64,000 nt of DNA from Salegentibacter sp. Hel_I_6 (GTDB lineage: Bacteria > Bacteroidota > Bacteroidia > Flavobacteriales > Flavobacteriaceae): NCBI RefSeq assembly GCF_000745315.1, contig NZ_JQNQ01000001.1, positions 4,148,162 to 4,212,161 of the forward strand. Reading direction: 5' to 3'. Position 1 is the stretch's first letter; each line of letters starts with the position of its first letter. Below the pieces are notes generated by a model, which saw only the letters and a list, made by a program, of their open reading frames with translations, was not told where the DNA came from and ran no database searches. The position numbers and the translations under genes were made by a program. Below are positions 1 through 9,334 of this stretch, piece after piece.

Positions 1-1363
1 ACATATCTGAAACCATCCCGAAGATCTTCTCATAGATATAAATTAGAGGCTGAACGAATAATGTAGCCAAGCCTCCCAAAAGAAAAGTAAGCAAGACTTC
101 CCCTTCCACATCGGCGATGTTTCCTTCCTGGATAACCGTAAAAGCGAAATAAGAAATAATATATACCAAAGTAATTTGTCCTACCGAAATAAAAAGGTTT
201 GCACGCTTATAAAGTTCAGAAACTGTAAGAATGGTTACAATTCCGGCTATAATTTGCAGAAACATATATTCATAACTATTGGGTACAATAAAACCAAGTA
301 GTAAAACTGTAATTACGTGAGTAAACATTCCCAAACGAGCATCAAAAAACGCTTTTAGTGTTAGGGGTAAAATACACAATGGCACCACATAAACGTAGTC
401 TATATTGAAATTAACCACTAATTTAGTGAGTAACACCATAAAGAGAATATTGAAGAAAATGAAAGTGACCTTTACATTATTATCAAAGATTTCTTCCCGG
501 TATTTTTTAATAAATAAAAGCAGCATTAAAAGCGCAAGGGCAACCAGAACGCTATAGCCTACAATTATCCATTTATAATTACTTGCACTCCAAACCTGCG
601 ATTCGTATTCGTTTTTTAGTGATCTAAGAATATTATATTTATTTCCCTCCACAACTTCTCCACGGGCAATCACCCTACTTCCCTGTTCAATATTACCACG
701 GGTATAAGAGATATTGCTCAGTTTACTTTCCAATTCTTTTTGAGTAAAAGCGCTATCAAAACTTACATTAGGTTCTATTAAGGTGAAGAAAATATCCAGC
801 AGTTCATTTTCAAAAATTGAAAGATTAGAATTTTCAATTTCAGAATTCAGAAAATTTCTTACTTCATCTTGTTTTAGAATATCTTTATAAGAAATTTCAA
901 AGGCTTCATTTCCTTTGCGCAAGTAAACAAGTTGATTTTCATCCAGGCGGTTATTTGCCTGTAATAATCCGAATTCGTAAACTTCTTCCAGGGTTTCATT
1001 TACAAATCCTATAATTTGAATTGCTCGGTTAGTAAGAATACTATCCGGGAATACTTCCTGCACAACTTCTGGCACCTCCGCTTCTACCTGACTGGGAATA
1101 TCCTTATTAAACTGAAAATACGGAGTGTGATTATTAATTATGCTTTGTCGCTCTTTCTGGATTTCTTCTTCAGATTTTAATATAGCGAAATCAAAAGGTG
1201 CGTAAAGATTTTCATACTGCCAGGGTTTTCCTTTAGGAATTTCATATTTAAAATTTCCGCCTTTGGGAAGCAGGTAAACAATTAGCACCGCAGTAAGCGC
1301 AAATAAAAATACCTTGTAAAATAACGCCTGATTTTTATACAGGTTATTTACGAATTTCTTCAT
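1..1363 (-). CDS. 7TM-HD family membrane phosphodiesterase, C-terminus off the window
   Basis: About 454 residues are readable from the ATG at 1363 to the left edge without a stop. An N-terminal membrane segment (about residues 15-32) is followed by a large extracytoplasmic region of the 7TMR-HDED type, then at least six hydrophobic helices. The last residues in the window include QPLIYIYEKIFGMVSD, which resembles the loop before the HD domain in PgpH-type proteins. In characterised PgpH proteins the missing C-terminal HD domain hydrolyses the second messenger c-di-AMP; that activity is inferred here, because the HD domain is not in view. It is divergent from the thiolase gene, and a TAnnTTTG box lies 19 bases upstream of the start. 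Family call is fairly sure, substrate is not. Confidence 0.8.
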   Translation of the reverse strand, partial: MKKFVNNLYKNQALFYKVFLFALTAVLIVYLLPKGGNFKYEIPKGKPWQYENLYAPFDFAILKSEEEIQKERQSIINNHTPYFQFNKDIPSQVEAEVPEVVQEVFPDSILTNRAIQIIGFVNETLEEVYEFGLLQANNRLDENQLVYLRKGNEAFEISYKDILKQDEVRNFLNSEIENSNLSIFENELLDIFFTLIEPNVSFDSAFTQKELESKLSNISYTRGNIEQGSRVIARGEVVEGNKYNILRSLKNEYESQVWSASNYKWIIVGYSVLVALALLMLLLFIKKYREEIFDNNVKVTFIFFNILFMVLLTKLVVNFNIDYVYVVPLCILPLTLKAFFDARLGMFTHVITVLLLGFIVPNSYEYMFLQIIAGIVTILTVSELYKRANLFISVGQITLVYIISYFAFTVIQEGNIADVEGEVLLTFLLGGLATLFVQPLIYIYEKIFGMVSDM

Positions 1364-1381
1364 ATAAATCGTGCTATTGCT

Positions 1382-1389
1382 CAAATGTA
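1382..1389 (-). promoter_or_regulatory. Bacteroidota -7 box for the 7TM-HD gene
   Basis: On the minus strand the sequence reads TACATTTG, a full match to the Bacteroidota -7 consensus TAnnTTTG, 18 bases before the ATG at 1363. No clear -33 TTG was seen at the usual distance, so the call rests on the -7 box and position. Confidence 0.5.
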
Positions 1390-1417
1390 CTAAAAAATAG
1401 CGGCCGAATAAGCGCTC

Positions 1418-1449
1418 TTGCTAAGTTCCTTTTAAAATCACTAAATTCG
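1418..1449 (+). promoter_or_regulatory. possible promoter for the thiolase gene
   Basis: TTG at 1418-1420 and TAAATTCG at 1442-1449 (one mismatch to TAnnTTTG) are 21 bases apart, the usual Bacteroidota spacing, and end 26 bases before the ATG at 1476. Confidence 0.35.
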
Positions 1450-1475
1450 CAAAAGTAGAAATAACTAAAACATAA

Positions 1476-2660
1476 ATGATGAATAACGAAGTAGTAATTG
1501 TAAGCGCCGCAAGGACTCCAATTGGAAGTTTTTTAGGTAGCTTATCTACCGTAGAAGCTACCGATCTTGGTGCTGTTGCCATCAAAGGAGCTCTAAATAA
1601 AATTAATTTAAAACCTGAACTTGTACAGGAAGTCTTAATGGGAAATGTAGTGCAGGCCGGTGTTGGCCAGGCACCTGCAAGACAGGCTGCTTTAAAAGCC
1701 GGAATTCCAGATACCGTTCCATGTACAACTGTAAATAAGGTATGTGCCAGCGGGATGAAAGCCGTTATGCAAGGCGCACAATCTATTATGCTGGGACAAA
1801 ATTCTATAGTTGTTGCCGGTGGAATGGAAAATATGAGTTTGATTCCGCATTATTTATACCATAGAAAAGGTCAGAAATTTGGGCCTGCAAAAATGGAAGA
1901 CGGGATGCAAAAAGATGGTTTGGTAGATGCTTACGACCATAATGCGATGGGTGTTTGTGCCGATCTTTGTGCTACCGAACATCAATTCTCCAGAGAAGAT
2001 CAGGATGCATTTGCCATTAAATCTTACGAACGTTCTGCTCAGGCCTGGGCAGATGGTAAATTCGACAATGAAGTTGTACCGGTTGAAGTTCCACAGCGAA
2101 AAGGAGATCCTTTAGTGGTAAAAGAAGACGAGGAATTTAAGAATGTGAGAATGGATAAAATAACCTCACTTCGTCCCGCGTTTAGTAAAGACGGAACTGT
2201 AACTGCTGCAAATGCTTCTACTATTAACGATGGTGCTGGTGCCGTGGTTTTAATGAGCCGTGCAAAAGCTGAAGAATTAGGTGTAGAGATCCTGGCAAGC
2301 ATTAAAGGTTTTGCTGATGCCGCACAGGAACCAAAATGGTTTACTACTGCTCCAGCCAAAGCTTTGCCTTTAGCTCTTAAAAACGCAGGTATTGCTCAAA
2401 ACGACATAGATTTCTTTGAATTTAACGAAGCTTTCTCTGTAGTTGGACTGGCCAATATGAAGATTTTGGGAATTAGCGACGAGATCACCAATGTTCACGG
2501 TGGTGCTGTTTCTCTTGGTCACCCACTGGGTTGTAGCGGAGTAAGAATTCTAATTACTCTATTAAATGTACTGCAGCAAAATAATGCTAAATTAGGTGCG
2601 GCCGCAATTTGTAATGGCGGTGGCGGTGCATCTGCAATGGTAATAGAGCGAAACTCTTAA
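1476..2660 (+). CDS. acetyl-CoA C-acyltransferase (thiolase)
   Basis: The protein has 394 residues, the normal length for a biosynthetic or degradative thiolase. The nucleophile is Cys90 in NKVCASGMKA. NEAF follows at about 320, the catalytic His lies in GGAVSLGHPLGCSG (about 350) and the second Cys in CNGGGGASA near the end. The family condenses two acetyl-CoA to acetoacetyl-CoA or cleaves 3-ketoacyl-CoA, in the cytoplasm. Two ATG codons stand in tandem (1476 and 1479); either could be used. The NlpC/P60 gene follows after 18 bases, so the two may be co-transcribed, although no functional link is evident. Acetyl-CoA versus longer-chain specificity cannot be told. Confidence 0.95.
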   Translation: MMNNEVVIVSAARTPIGSFLGSLSTVEATDLGAVAIKGALNKINLKPELVQEVLMGNVVQAGVGQAPARQAALKAGIPDTVPCTTVNKVCASGMKAVMQGAQSIMLGQNSIVVAGGMENMSLIPHYLYHRKGQKFGPAKMEDGMQKDGLVDAYDHNAMGVCADLCATEHQFSREDQDAFAIKSYERSAQAWADGKFDNEVVPVEVPQRKGDPLVVKEDEEFKNVRMDKITSLRPAFSKDGTVTAANASTINDGAGAVVLMSRAKAEELGVEILASIKGFADAAQEPKWFTTAPAKALPLALKNAGIAQNDIDFFEFNEAFSVVGLANMKILGISDEITNVHGGAVSLGHPLGCSGVRILITLLNVLQQNNAKLGAAAICNGGGGASAMVIERNS

Positions 2661-2678
2661 TTTTATATTTTTTATTGA

Positions 2679-3428
2679 ATGCAATACGGAATTTGCCCCC
2701 TAAGCATTGTGCCACTTCGCGAAACCACATCTAATAATAGCGAAATGGTCTCTCAGGTTCTTTATGGAGAACATTTTAAAATACTTGAAGAACGTGCTCA
2801 ATGGAGCAGGATTCGTGTTGCATTCGATAATTTTGAGGCCTGGATCTCAAATAAACAATTACTTAAAATTCCGGAAGAAACTTACTTCCAGTTAGACCAG
2901 GCTACTCCAAAATATTCTGCAGATCTTTTTGATTTTGTGACCGATCATAACGGGCATCTTATTACTATCCCTATTGGCGCTTCGCTCAATGCTACCGGTT
3001 TATTGAACCATCATTTTGAGGGACATTCAGTTTCGGGAGAGAAACCTAAGATGGAAATTGTAAAAACTGCACTACTCTATTTAAACAGCCCCTATGCCTG
3101 GGGCGGGAAATCACCGCTGGGAATTGATTGCAGCGGACTTACACAAATGGTCTATAAGCTAAACGGCTATAAATTAAATAGAAATTCAGCCGATCAGGCT
3201 AAACAGGGCGAACCACTTAGTTTTATTGAAGAAAGTGAAGCCGGAGATCTTGCCTTTTTTGATGATAAAGAAGGAATAATAGATCACGTAGGTATTATGA
3301 TGAACGATAATTATATTATTCACGTAGATGGTAAAGTTCGTATTGATCGCATTGATCACTCAGGAATTTTTAACGCAGAATTAAAAAGACATACCCATCA
3401 ACTACGCGTAATAAAGAAGATTATTTAA
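2679..3428 (+). CDS. NlpC/P60 family cysteine peptidase with SH3-like N-terminus
   Basis: The protein has 249 residues. The first 60 or so look like a bacterial SH3 domain, and the C-terminal 120 are an NlpC/P60 hydrolase. The catalytic Cys is Cys151 in GIDCSGLTQ, with His203 in DHVGIM and a third polar residue His215 in IIHVDG. Family members cut peptidoglycan stem peptides, typically at the gamma-D-Glu-diaminopimelate bond. No signal peptide is visible, so it may act on recycled muropeptides in the cytoplasm, as several Bacteroidota SH3-NlpC proteins do; that location is inference. Its stop is only two bases from the convergent stop of the pigment operon's last gene. Confidence 0.9.
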   Translation: MQYGICPLSIVPLRETTSNNSEMVSQVLYGEHFKILEERAQWSRIRVAFDNFEAWISNKQLLKIPEETYFQLDQATPKYSADLFDFVTDHNGHLITIPIGASLNATGLLNHHFEGHSVSGEKPKMEIVKTALLYLNSPYAWGGKSPLGIDCSGLTQMVYKLNGYKLNRNSADQAKQGEPLSFIEESEAGDLAFFDDKEGIIDHVGIMMNDNYIIHVDGKVRIDRIDHSGIFNAELKRHTHQLRVIKKII

Positions 3429-3430
3429 GC

Positions 3431-4687
3431 TTACCGATAATCGTGGAAAAGCTTTGGTTTTCTACTTTCTCTGGGAAATTTTAGTTTTTCTATTTTTTCT
3501 ACGGAAGTTTTTTCTAATTTGACTTTCACTTTTAATCCAGATTGTAAATGCTCCTGAAGCTCACGGGTTTCAGTAAAATCATTCGGAATTCTTATCAGGA
3601 TTTCATCGGTTTGATTTTCATTTAAACTTGCTTCAATAACAAATATTTTCAGAGATTGAAACGAGGTAAGTAAATTGATGATTTGCTGCGGATAAAGGGT
3701 AGTTCCTTTCAGTTTTATCATTTGCTTTTTACGCCCAACAGGAGTACTAATTCTCAATGACTTTCTACCACAATCACAATATTCCCCATAAAATTTCACC
3801 ATATCTCCAGTAGCAAATCTCACTAAAGGCATTGTTTGGGTTTGTAAAGGTGTGACCACTAATTCCCCAATTTCACCGGGTTCTACCGGGTTTTTATTTT
3901 CATCTAAAACTTCTGCAAAGATCAAATCGGGTAAGCTATGATTTCCCTTATGGAATTCACACTCGGTAAAAGCGGTCCCCATTTCGGTGCTGGCATAGGT
4001 AGAAAATAACTCTATATCCCATACATCCTTTAATTTTTCTCCTATAGAATTCAAACTGAAATCTGGGTTTCGCAAAGGTTCACCAATACAAACAGCAGCT
4101 TTAATGGAAGAGTTTTTGTAATCAATTCCATTTTGGTTGGCAAAATCAATCATCTTCAACAAAAATGAAGGAACTGCAACGAGAAAGTCAGGTTGAAATC
4201 TTTCTATAGATTCCCACTGCAATCCCGGCAATCCACTACCGGTTCTTACAATCCCGGCGCCTAGTTTTCGTAAGCCTAAAAAATAAGCCATCCCGGCCAT
4301 AAACCTACGGTCTAAAGTGGTGGTAAGTTGCACCACACTGGATTTTTTTACCCCAACCATTTCAAAAGATTGGCGCTCGTTTTCAGCCAATCTATCCAGA
4401 TCTAGATTGTTTAATGCAAAACTAACAGGATTGCCTAAAGTTCCTGAAGTAGTCACATAATCTATAATTTCATCTTTAGGAACCGCTATAAATTCTTCGT
4501 TATCAAGTTGTAAATCCTCTTTAGTAGTAATCGGGATCTTTCTGAATTCCTCATAAGACTGAATTGCTTCAATATCAATTTTATAATCTGCAAAACGCTT
4601 TTTATAAAATGGAGAATTTGCAAAAGCATAACTTAGCTGTTTTTTCAGCATTTCTTCATTCTTATTTATATCGTAGAAATTAGTCAT
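3431..4687 (-). CDS. phenylacetate-CoA ligase-like adenylate-forming enzyme
   Basis: The protein has 418 residues. The P-loop-like TTSGTLGNPVSF lies at about 79-90, the adenylate-binding YASTEMGTAF at about 230 and FATGDMVKFY at about 290: the order found in PaaK-type ligases. C4-type Cys residues (CDCGRK) lie near 305. In aryl-polyene clusters such an enzyme activates the aryl acid starter, here presumably 4-coumarate released by the cluster's tyrosine ammonia-lyase, for transfer to CoA or ACP. It is the last gene of the minus-strand operon, with its ATG directly beside the stop of the C45 gene. The substrate is inferred from context. Confidence 0.85.
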   Translation of the reverse strand: MTNFYDINKNEEMLKKQLSYAFANSPFYKKRFADYKIDIEAIQSYEEFRKIPITTKEDLQLDNEEFIAVPKDEIIDYVTTSGTLGNPVSFALNNLDLDRLAENERQSFEMVGVKKSSVVQLTTTLDRRFMAGMAYFLGLRKLGAGIVRTGSGLPGLQWESIERFQPDFLVAVPSFLLKMIDFANQNGIDYKNSSIKAAVCIGEPLRNPDFSLNSIGEKLKDVWDIELFSTYASTEMGTAFTECEFHKGNHSLPDLIFAEVLDENKNPVEPGEIGELVVTPLQTQTMPLVRFATGDMVKFYGEYCDCGRKSLRISTPVGRKKQMIKLKGTTLYPQQIINLLTSFQSLKIFVIEASLNENQTDEILIRIPNDFTETRELQEHLQSGLKVKVKLEKTSVEKIEKLKFPRESRKPKLFHDYR

Positions 4688-6358
4688 TTAGATTTTCCGG
4701 TAAGATTTTTTAATCATTTTATCTAAGTATTCTTCATCCGGTAAAGTGGTTACTTCCCTCCTTTTCGCCTGCTTATAATTGATCACCGCTTTTTTAAATT
4801 CCTTTTGCTGAAAATAGTAATCACCGGCAATTTTATAAACTTCCCAGAAATAAGGGTTTAAATACTTTAATCGCTTAATTTCATCTTCTGAAACTTCTTT
4901 TCCTTTAGAAATAGCTTCAGTGATTTTTCCATTTAATTTTCGGTATTTTTCATAATTTTTATACGTTTCAGTATTTACAAAAGGATCTTCTGCAATGGTT
5001 TCTTCAGCAAGCATAACACTTCCTGAAACATTTCCAGCTTCAAACTTTGTAAAAGCTACATCTAAATCATAGGCTACAAAAGCACCCAATTGATAAGGAT
5101 TAGCCGATATCCAAACTTTATTTTCTTCAGGTTTGAAAATTATTCCGTGATGTGCCAGTAGTTGATTTATGGCCATTTCATTTCCCATTCCCAGCTTAGC
5201 GTCTTCCAAACCTTCTTTATCCCTTAATATTTCAGCAGCTTTGTTTGGGTTTAATTTTTCTTTTTCAGAAAGTAATTCCTGCATTTTATCAAATCTATAT
5301 TGTGTATGACTTTCCTTAATGGCTTTTAAGTTGCGATTATCTTCCGCATAAGCTTTACTTTGAAAGTGGTTACTGCACACTAACTCATTAGAATTTTCAA
5401 CCTCATAAACTCCAAAATTTCCCGGAGCTACTTCAATTAAGATAGCCCTCCGCTCTTTAGCACTGCCCACCATAATAGATTCCGAAACAAAAACTTCACG
5501 TTTTTTAGCGATCTCTATCGCTTCTGTAGTTGAGGATGCATATTGGAGAATTTCACGGGCAACCAAACTAATTGGAGTTTTGGCCTGCAACGGAATTTTA
5601 CTTTTCCCGGCGTTTATCGTTACACTGATGCCCTTTTCATTTAAACCACTCACAGAGCCAATCATTCCCGCCCAGGTGTACATCATAAACTTATGCCCTT
5701 TATCAGGATTAACAAAAGCCGCAATCTTTTCTTCGGCAAACTCATCGCCCGCATAAAAGTCGAAATTCCTGCCCAACAGCAGTTGACCATCTTCTGTTTT
5801 ATCATCCCAGGCAGCAAAAGAAGTACATCCCACCAACATTAAATCCTGCAAGGCGTGACCAATATCGTGCGCACCATGAAAATAGAGCATTCTTATATAG
5901 GCCGGAGCGAATTCATTATACTTTTCTAATCCAAAAAGCGAAGTGCCGTAAATTTCCTGTTTATATTCTTCCGGAACGTGCAAATACATTTTACGGTTAA
6001 ACCAGGCGACTGTTTTTTTTAAGAAATTTCGGTATCCGGTGCCGGGAACAAGTTCATAAATTTTCTCCATAAATGCAGTTTCCTGTTTATGCATCAACTC
6101 CCGGGTTAAGCTTCCGCTAATTACGCCACGTTCCAGCGCATCACCTTCAATATAAAGTTCCCAAATACCATATTTGTTTTTGTAAAGCGAATTCTTACCA
6201 ATGCTATAATGCGTCTCGCTATGTTTTGTTCTACTGATATCAATTTTTTTAATCCCTGAAATATCGGGACGATCCTGCATAGATCGTTTTACTCCGCAGG
6301 AATTTAGGAGAAAAAGAAAGCCGATAAGGGCCGATATTTTGATAAGAAAAAATTTCAC
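4688..6358 (-). CDS. C45-family autoproteolytic acyltransferase/hydrolase lipoprotein
   Basis: The protein has 556 residues. A lipoprotein signal ends in LLNSC with Cys21 as the lipidated residue. The core resembles the C45/acyl-CoA:6-APA acyltransferase family of N-terminal nucleophile enzymes, with Cys178 in MLVGCTSFAAWDD as the likely nucleophile exposed by self-cleavage. Further conserved stretches are GRNFDFYAGDEF and SGLNEKGISVTINAG. The last 80 residues look like a helical TPR-type tail. Its place between the MMPL exporter and the CoA ligase, abutting both, suggests an envelope acyl transfer or amide hydrolysis step on the pigment, but no reaction is proven. Family call good, role inferred. 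Confidence 0.8.
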   Translation of the reverse strand: MKFFLIKISALIGFLFLLNSCGVKRSMQDRPDISGIKKIDISRTKHSETHYSIGKNSLYKNKYGIWELYIEGDALERGVISGSLTRELMHKQETAFMEKIYELVPGTGYRNFLKKTVAWFNRKMYLHVPEEYKQEIYGTSLFGLEKYNEFAPAYIRMLYFHGAHDIGHALQDLMLVGCTSFAAWDDKTEDGQLLLGRNFDFYAGDEFAEEKIAAFVNPDKGHKFMMYTWAGMIGSVSGLNEKGISVTINAGKSKIPLQAKTPISLVAREILQYASSTTEAIEIAKKREVFVSESIMVGSAKERRAILIEVAPGNFGVYEVENSNELVCSNHFQSKAYAEDNRNLKAIKESHTQYRFDKMQELLSEKEKLNPNKAAEILRDKEGLEDAKLGMGNEMAINQLLAHHGIIFKPEENKVWISANPYQLGAFVAYDLDVAFTKFEAGNVSGSVMLAEETIAEDPFVNTETYKNYEKYRKLNGKITEAISKGKEVSEDEIKRLKYLNPYFWEVYKIAGDYYFQQKEFKKAVINYKQAKRREVTTLPDEEYLDKMIKKSYRKI

Positions 6359-9334
6359 TTAATCCATTTTTTTAAAGACCAGGATATTATTTTGACGATA
6401 GATAATCTCAAAATTCAGATCAATTAACCACCTGTTTTCATATTCTGTAGTTAAAATAATTACTTTTTCAGCATACCTTGAAATATTTTCTTTTAGGTTA
6501 GAAGCGATTTCAGTAGTGGGTTTTTTACTGATAATAAAAACAGCATATGGCTTTAGATCTTCGGGCCAATTTTCACTAATTGCAAGATTTTCAGCATTGC
6601 TTTTAAAGGTATTATTTGAAATATTTCTACTTTTTTCATTTAAATCAAAAACAAAGAATTCATTTTCCGGATTCTTAAGGCTTAAAAATACGGGTAGAAG
6701 TCCAAATCTGGAATTAAGCATAAATACTTTTTCCCCGGGGTTCAAAAAGCCTGAAACCTTTAAAAAGCGTTCCCTGTTTTGTACAAATTCCTTTTTCGCT
6801 TTAGAAAAAACTGTTTTATACCTATAATTTTCTAAAACGGCCTTGTTTAAATAAAGCTTCTCCTTACTTCCGGATTTATGCATTAAAGCAGAAAAACTAA
6901 ATGGAGCTTTTTGTTCCTTTTTTCTTCGGAAAAATAATAGATCGAAAATTTTTGTCTGAATTACAAAAGCAACGATAACTGCAGTTAGCACTCCAATCAC
7001 CGAAACCACTGAAACCGACTGAAGCGCAGGATGCTTTGCGAACACAAGGGCGCCAATTCCCAATAAAGTAGTGAGCACCGACAATAAGATGGAAGCCTGA
7101 TATGTTTTTAATGCCGGTTTTCCTGTTTCGTATTCCTTGAGGCAGGCATTGGTGATAAAGATGCTATAATCCAGCCCCAAACCAAAAATAAATGTTGAGA
7201 TAATAATATTCAGGATATTAAATTCTATCCTGAAAATAGCCATAATCGCCAGGGTAATTATCCAGGTGATGGCAATAGGCAGTAAAGTGAGTAAACTTAA
7301 TAACAGACTTTGATAAAAAATCAAGAGAAAGATAAAAACAGCAATTAAAGAAAATAAAATAAGTTGATTGAATTCAGTCTTTAATCCGCCAAGAAAATCC
7401 TGGTTCATCTGTTTTCTATCTATTGCGATAATACCTTGCTCCTCTTCCAGTTTTTGTAGAATTTCAGGTTGGGATTTATCAAAACTTAATGTACTTGTAA
7501 CCGTAGAAAACCCCGGACTTTTATTGATGAAATCGTCTAAATATAGTGTGTTTACGTTTCGATAATCATCCAGGAAAATCGCATTAAAATCTTTATTTAG
7601 TTGTTTATAGAAACGATTAAAGCTTTTTTCTTTAAAACCTAGTTTCGCTGATTCTTTAATTAGGTTGCTTTTAAGAGAATCTTTTTTAGATTGAGTCCAG
7701 AACTCTTCCCAGGTTTCAATTCTTTCAAGCTGCTTATCGGTAGAAAGTACTACCCCACCAATGCTACTAAAACTTTTAATTTTACCTTCTTCCTCCAGTT
7801 CTTTAAGTTGCTGGTACAGTATATTATTTTTTTCAAGGGCTTCGTCTATATTATTTCCATAAGACACCAGGTAAGTGATATTTGACGCTTCACCAGAAAT
7901 TTGTTTTATTTTTTCTTCAGTTTTTTTTATTTGTTCTGGTTCATAATTAAGTTGCGAAAGATCTTCATTGAATTGTACTTTAGTGAAGAAGAATATTCCG
8001 CCTAGAAATAGAAAAATAACAAAAGCAACTAAATATTTATTCTGATAAAAGCGATTTCCAGCCAAATTATCAATCCAATTAGCCTTTTGAATTTCTTTAT
8101 TATGAGGAGGCTTATAAAACTGTGGAATAATAATTAAAGCAAATACAGAAGCTGATATAACGCTTATCGCAGCAAAGATCCCAAGGTCGTTTAACGCCTC
8201 ACTTTCTAAGAAAAGCAAACATAAAAAAGCGATAGCCGTAGTAAAACTACTCATTAATATAGGCTTGCTAACTTCCTTATAAAGCATTTTTACATTAGCA
8301 TTATTTCTAAAATGGGTAAGAATATGCAGGGCATAATCCAGGCTTATTCCCAGTAAGATTGCTCCTATTCCCAGGGAAATTGCAGAAACACTCCCTTTAA
8401 TAAAATACAGCAGGGAAATTGCGGTTAGTGCACCCAATAAGCTAGGAAGAAATAATAATAAAGGTACATAGACCCGGCGGTAATATAAAATTAGCAGGAT
8501 CAATAAAATAGAAAAGGCAATACTTAAAGTTAGCTGAATGTCTTTTTTAATTTGTTTTGCATTCGCTATGGCATATAAAACGCCGCCAAAATAATCTGCC
8601 TTGACTTCAGAATTCTCGTTTAGCCCCAAAATAATTTTATCTAGTCGTTCAATAAAAACCTCGTTATTTTTGGTTTCTGAAGCAGGATATTCAGGAGTTA
8701 TAAAGAGCAGTAAATGCTTTTCATCTTTGGTGAGCAGATAATTATCATGAATTTTAAATTGATCGTCTACCTGGAGTTCCTGCAACTTTTCAAGTCCCAA
8801 ATTGGTAATTGAAAGAGGATCTTTAAAAAGGAATTGCTTGGTTACAAAACCGGTGGGCGAAATTAAATCTTTGTAGGAACTTTGTAACCTACGTTGAATA
8901 CTGTCTTTCGGAAGTCGGGAATCAATTTCTTGATAATTCTGGGAATTAAGGAATAACGGCAGGTTTGAATATACAAAATCATAAACCTCTAAAATGCCCT
9001 CATCAGGGATCTCTCCCTGAATTTTAGCAATATATTCAGGCAATTTTTGGTTTAAAGAATCGGTAAGTTGAGTGGCGTAAGCAGTTAATTTATCGGGATT
9101 TTTCTTTTCCGAAGAAAGCGCGATAATGAGTTTATCTGAAAACTCGGTATTATCCAAAACCTTGCGTAAAGCATCCTGCTTTTGGCCCGATGGAATTAAT
9201 TTAGTAATATCTTCTTCCAGTTGAATCTTACTGGAAAAATAGCTTCCAGCAAGAATAAAAAGCCCCAACACTAAAAAGCCAATCGCTTTTTGTCTTCGGA
9301 AAAAATTGTAAAGCTTTAGGAAAAAGTTATGCAT
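6359..9334 (-). CDS. MMPL/RND-type exporter with C-terminal Rossmann-like domain
   Basis: The protein has 991 residues. Two repeats of the RND fold are visible: a membrane helix at about 17-35, a periplasmic loop to about 260, then five helices to about 405; the second half repeats this, with helices near 435 and between 670 and 800. Such MMPL proteins move lipids or polyenes out of the inner membrane, and one is standard in aryl-polyene and flexirubin clusters. The last 145 residues are not part of the transporter. They contain GEKVFMLNSRFGLLPVF and EFFVFDLNE, which look like a degraded class I methyltransferase fold. Bacteroidota have longer versions with an acyltransferase domain between; here that domain is absent and a separate acyltransferase gene lies upstream. 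Confidence 0.9.
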   Translation of the reverse strand: MHNFFLKLYNFFRRQKAIGFLVLGLFILAGSYFSSKIQLEEDITKLIPSGQKQDALRKVLDNTEFSDKLIIALSSEKKNPDKLTAYATQLTDSLNQKLPEYIAKIQGEIPDEGILEVYDFVYSNLPLFLNSQNYQEIDSRLPKDSIQRRLQSSYKDLISPTGFVTKQFLFKDPLSITNLGLEKLQELQVDDQFKIHDNYLLTKDEKHLLLFITPEYPASETKNNEVFIERLDKIILGLNENSEVKADYFGGVLYAIANAKQIKKDIQLTLSIAFSILLILLILYYRRVYVPLLLFLPSLLGALTAISLLYFIKGSVSAISLGIGAILLGISLDYALHILTHFRNNANVKMLYKEVSKPILMSSFTTAIAFLCLLFLESEALNDLGIFAAISVISASVFALIIIPQFYKPPHNKEIQKANWIDNLAGNRFYQNKYLVAFVIFLFLGGIFFFTKVQFNEDLSQLNYEPEQIKKTEEKIKQISGEASNITYLVSYGNNIDEALEKNNILYQQLKELEEEGKIKSFSSIGGVVLSTDKQLERIETWEEFWTQSKKDSLKSNLIKESAKLGFKEKSFNRFYKQLNKDFNAIFLDDYRNVNTLYLDDFINKSPGFSTVTSTLSFDKSQPEILQKLEEEQGIIAIDRKQMNQDFLGGLKTEFNQLILFSLIAVFIFLLIFYQSLLLSLLTLLPIAITWIITLAIMAIFRIEFNILNIIISTFIFGLGLDYSIFITNACLKEYETGKPALKTYQASILLSVLTTLLGIGALVFAKHPALQSVSVVSVIGVLTAVIVAFVIQTKIFDLLFFRRKKEQKAPFSFSALMHKSGSKEKLYLNKAVLENYRYKTVFSKAKKEFVQNRERFLKVSGFLNPGEKVFMLNSRFGLLPVFLSLKNPENEFFVFDLNEKSRNISNNTFKSNAENLAISENWPEDLKPYAVFIISKKPTTEIASNLKENISRYAEKVIILTTEYENRWLIDLNFEIIYRQNNILVFKKMD

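Noticed and set aside
2039..2359. 106-codon open frame opposite the thiolase gene
   Set aside because: It is the antisense shadow of a highly conserved gene; no start context or protein features of its own.
3428..3431. Missing terminator between convergent genes
   Set aside because: The two stops are only two bases apart; no hairpin was found, but short convergent gaps are ordinary in these genomes.
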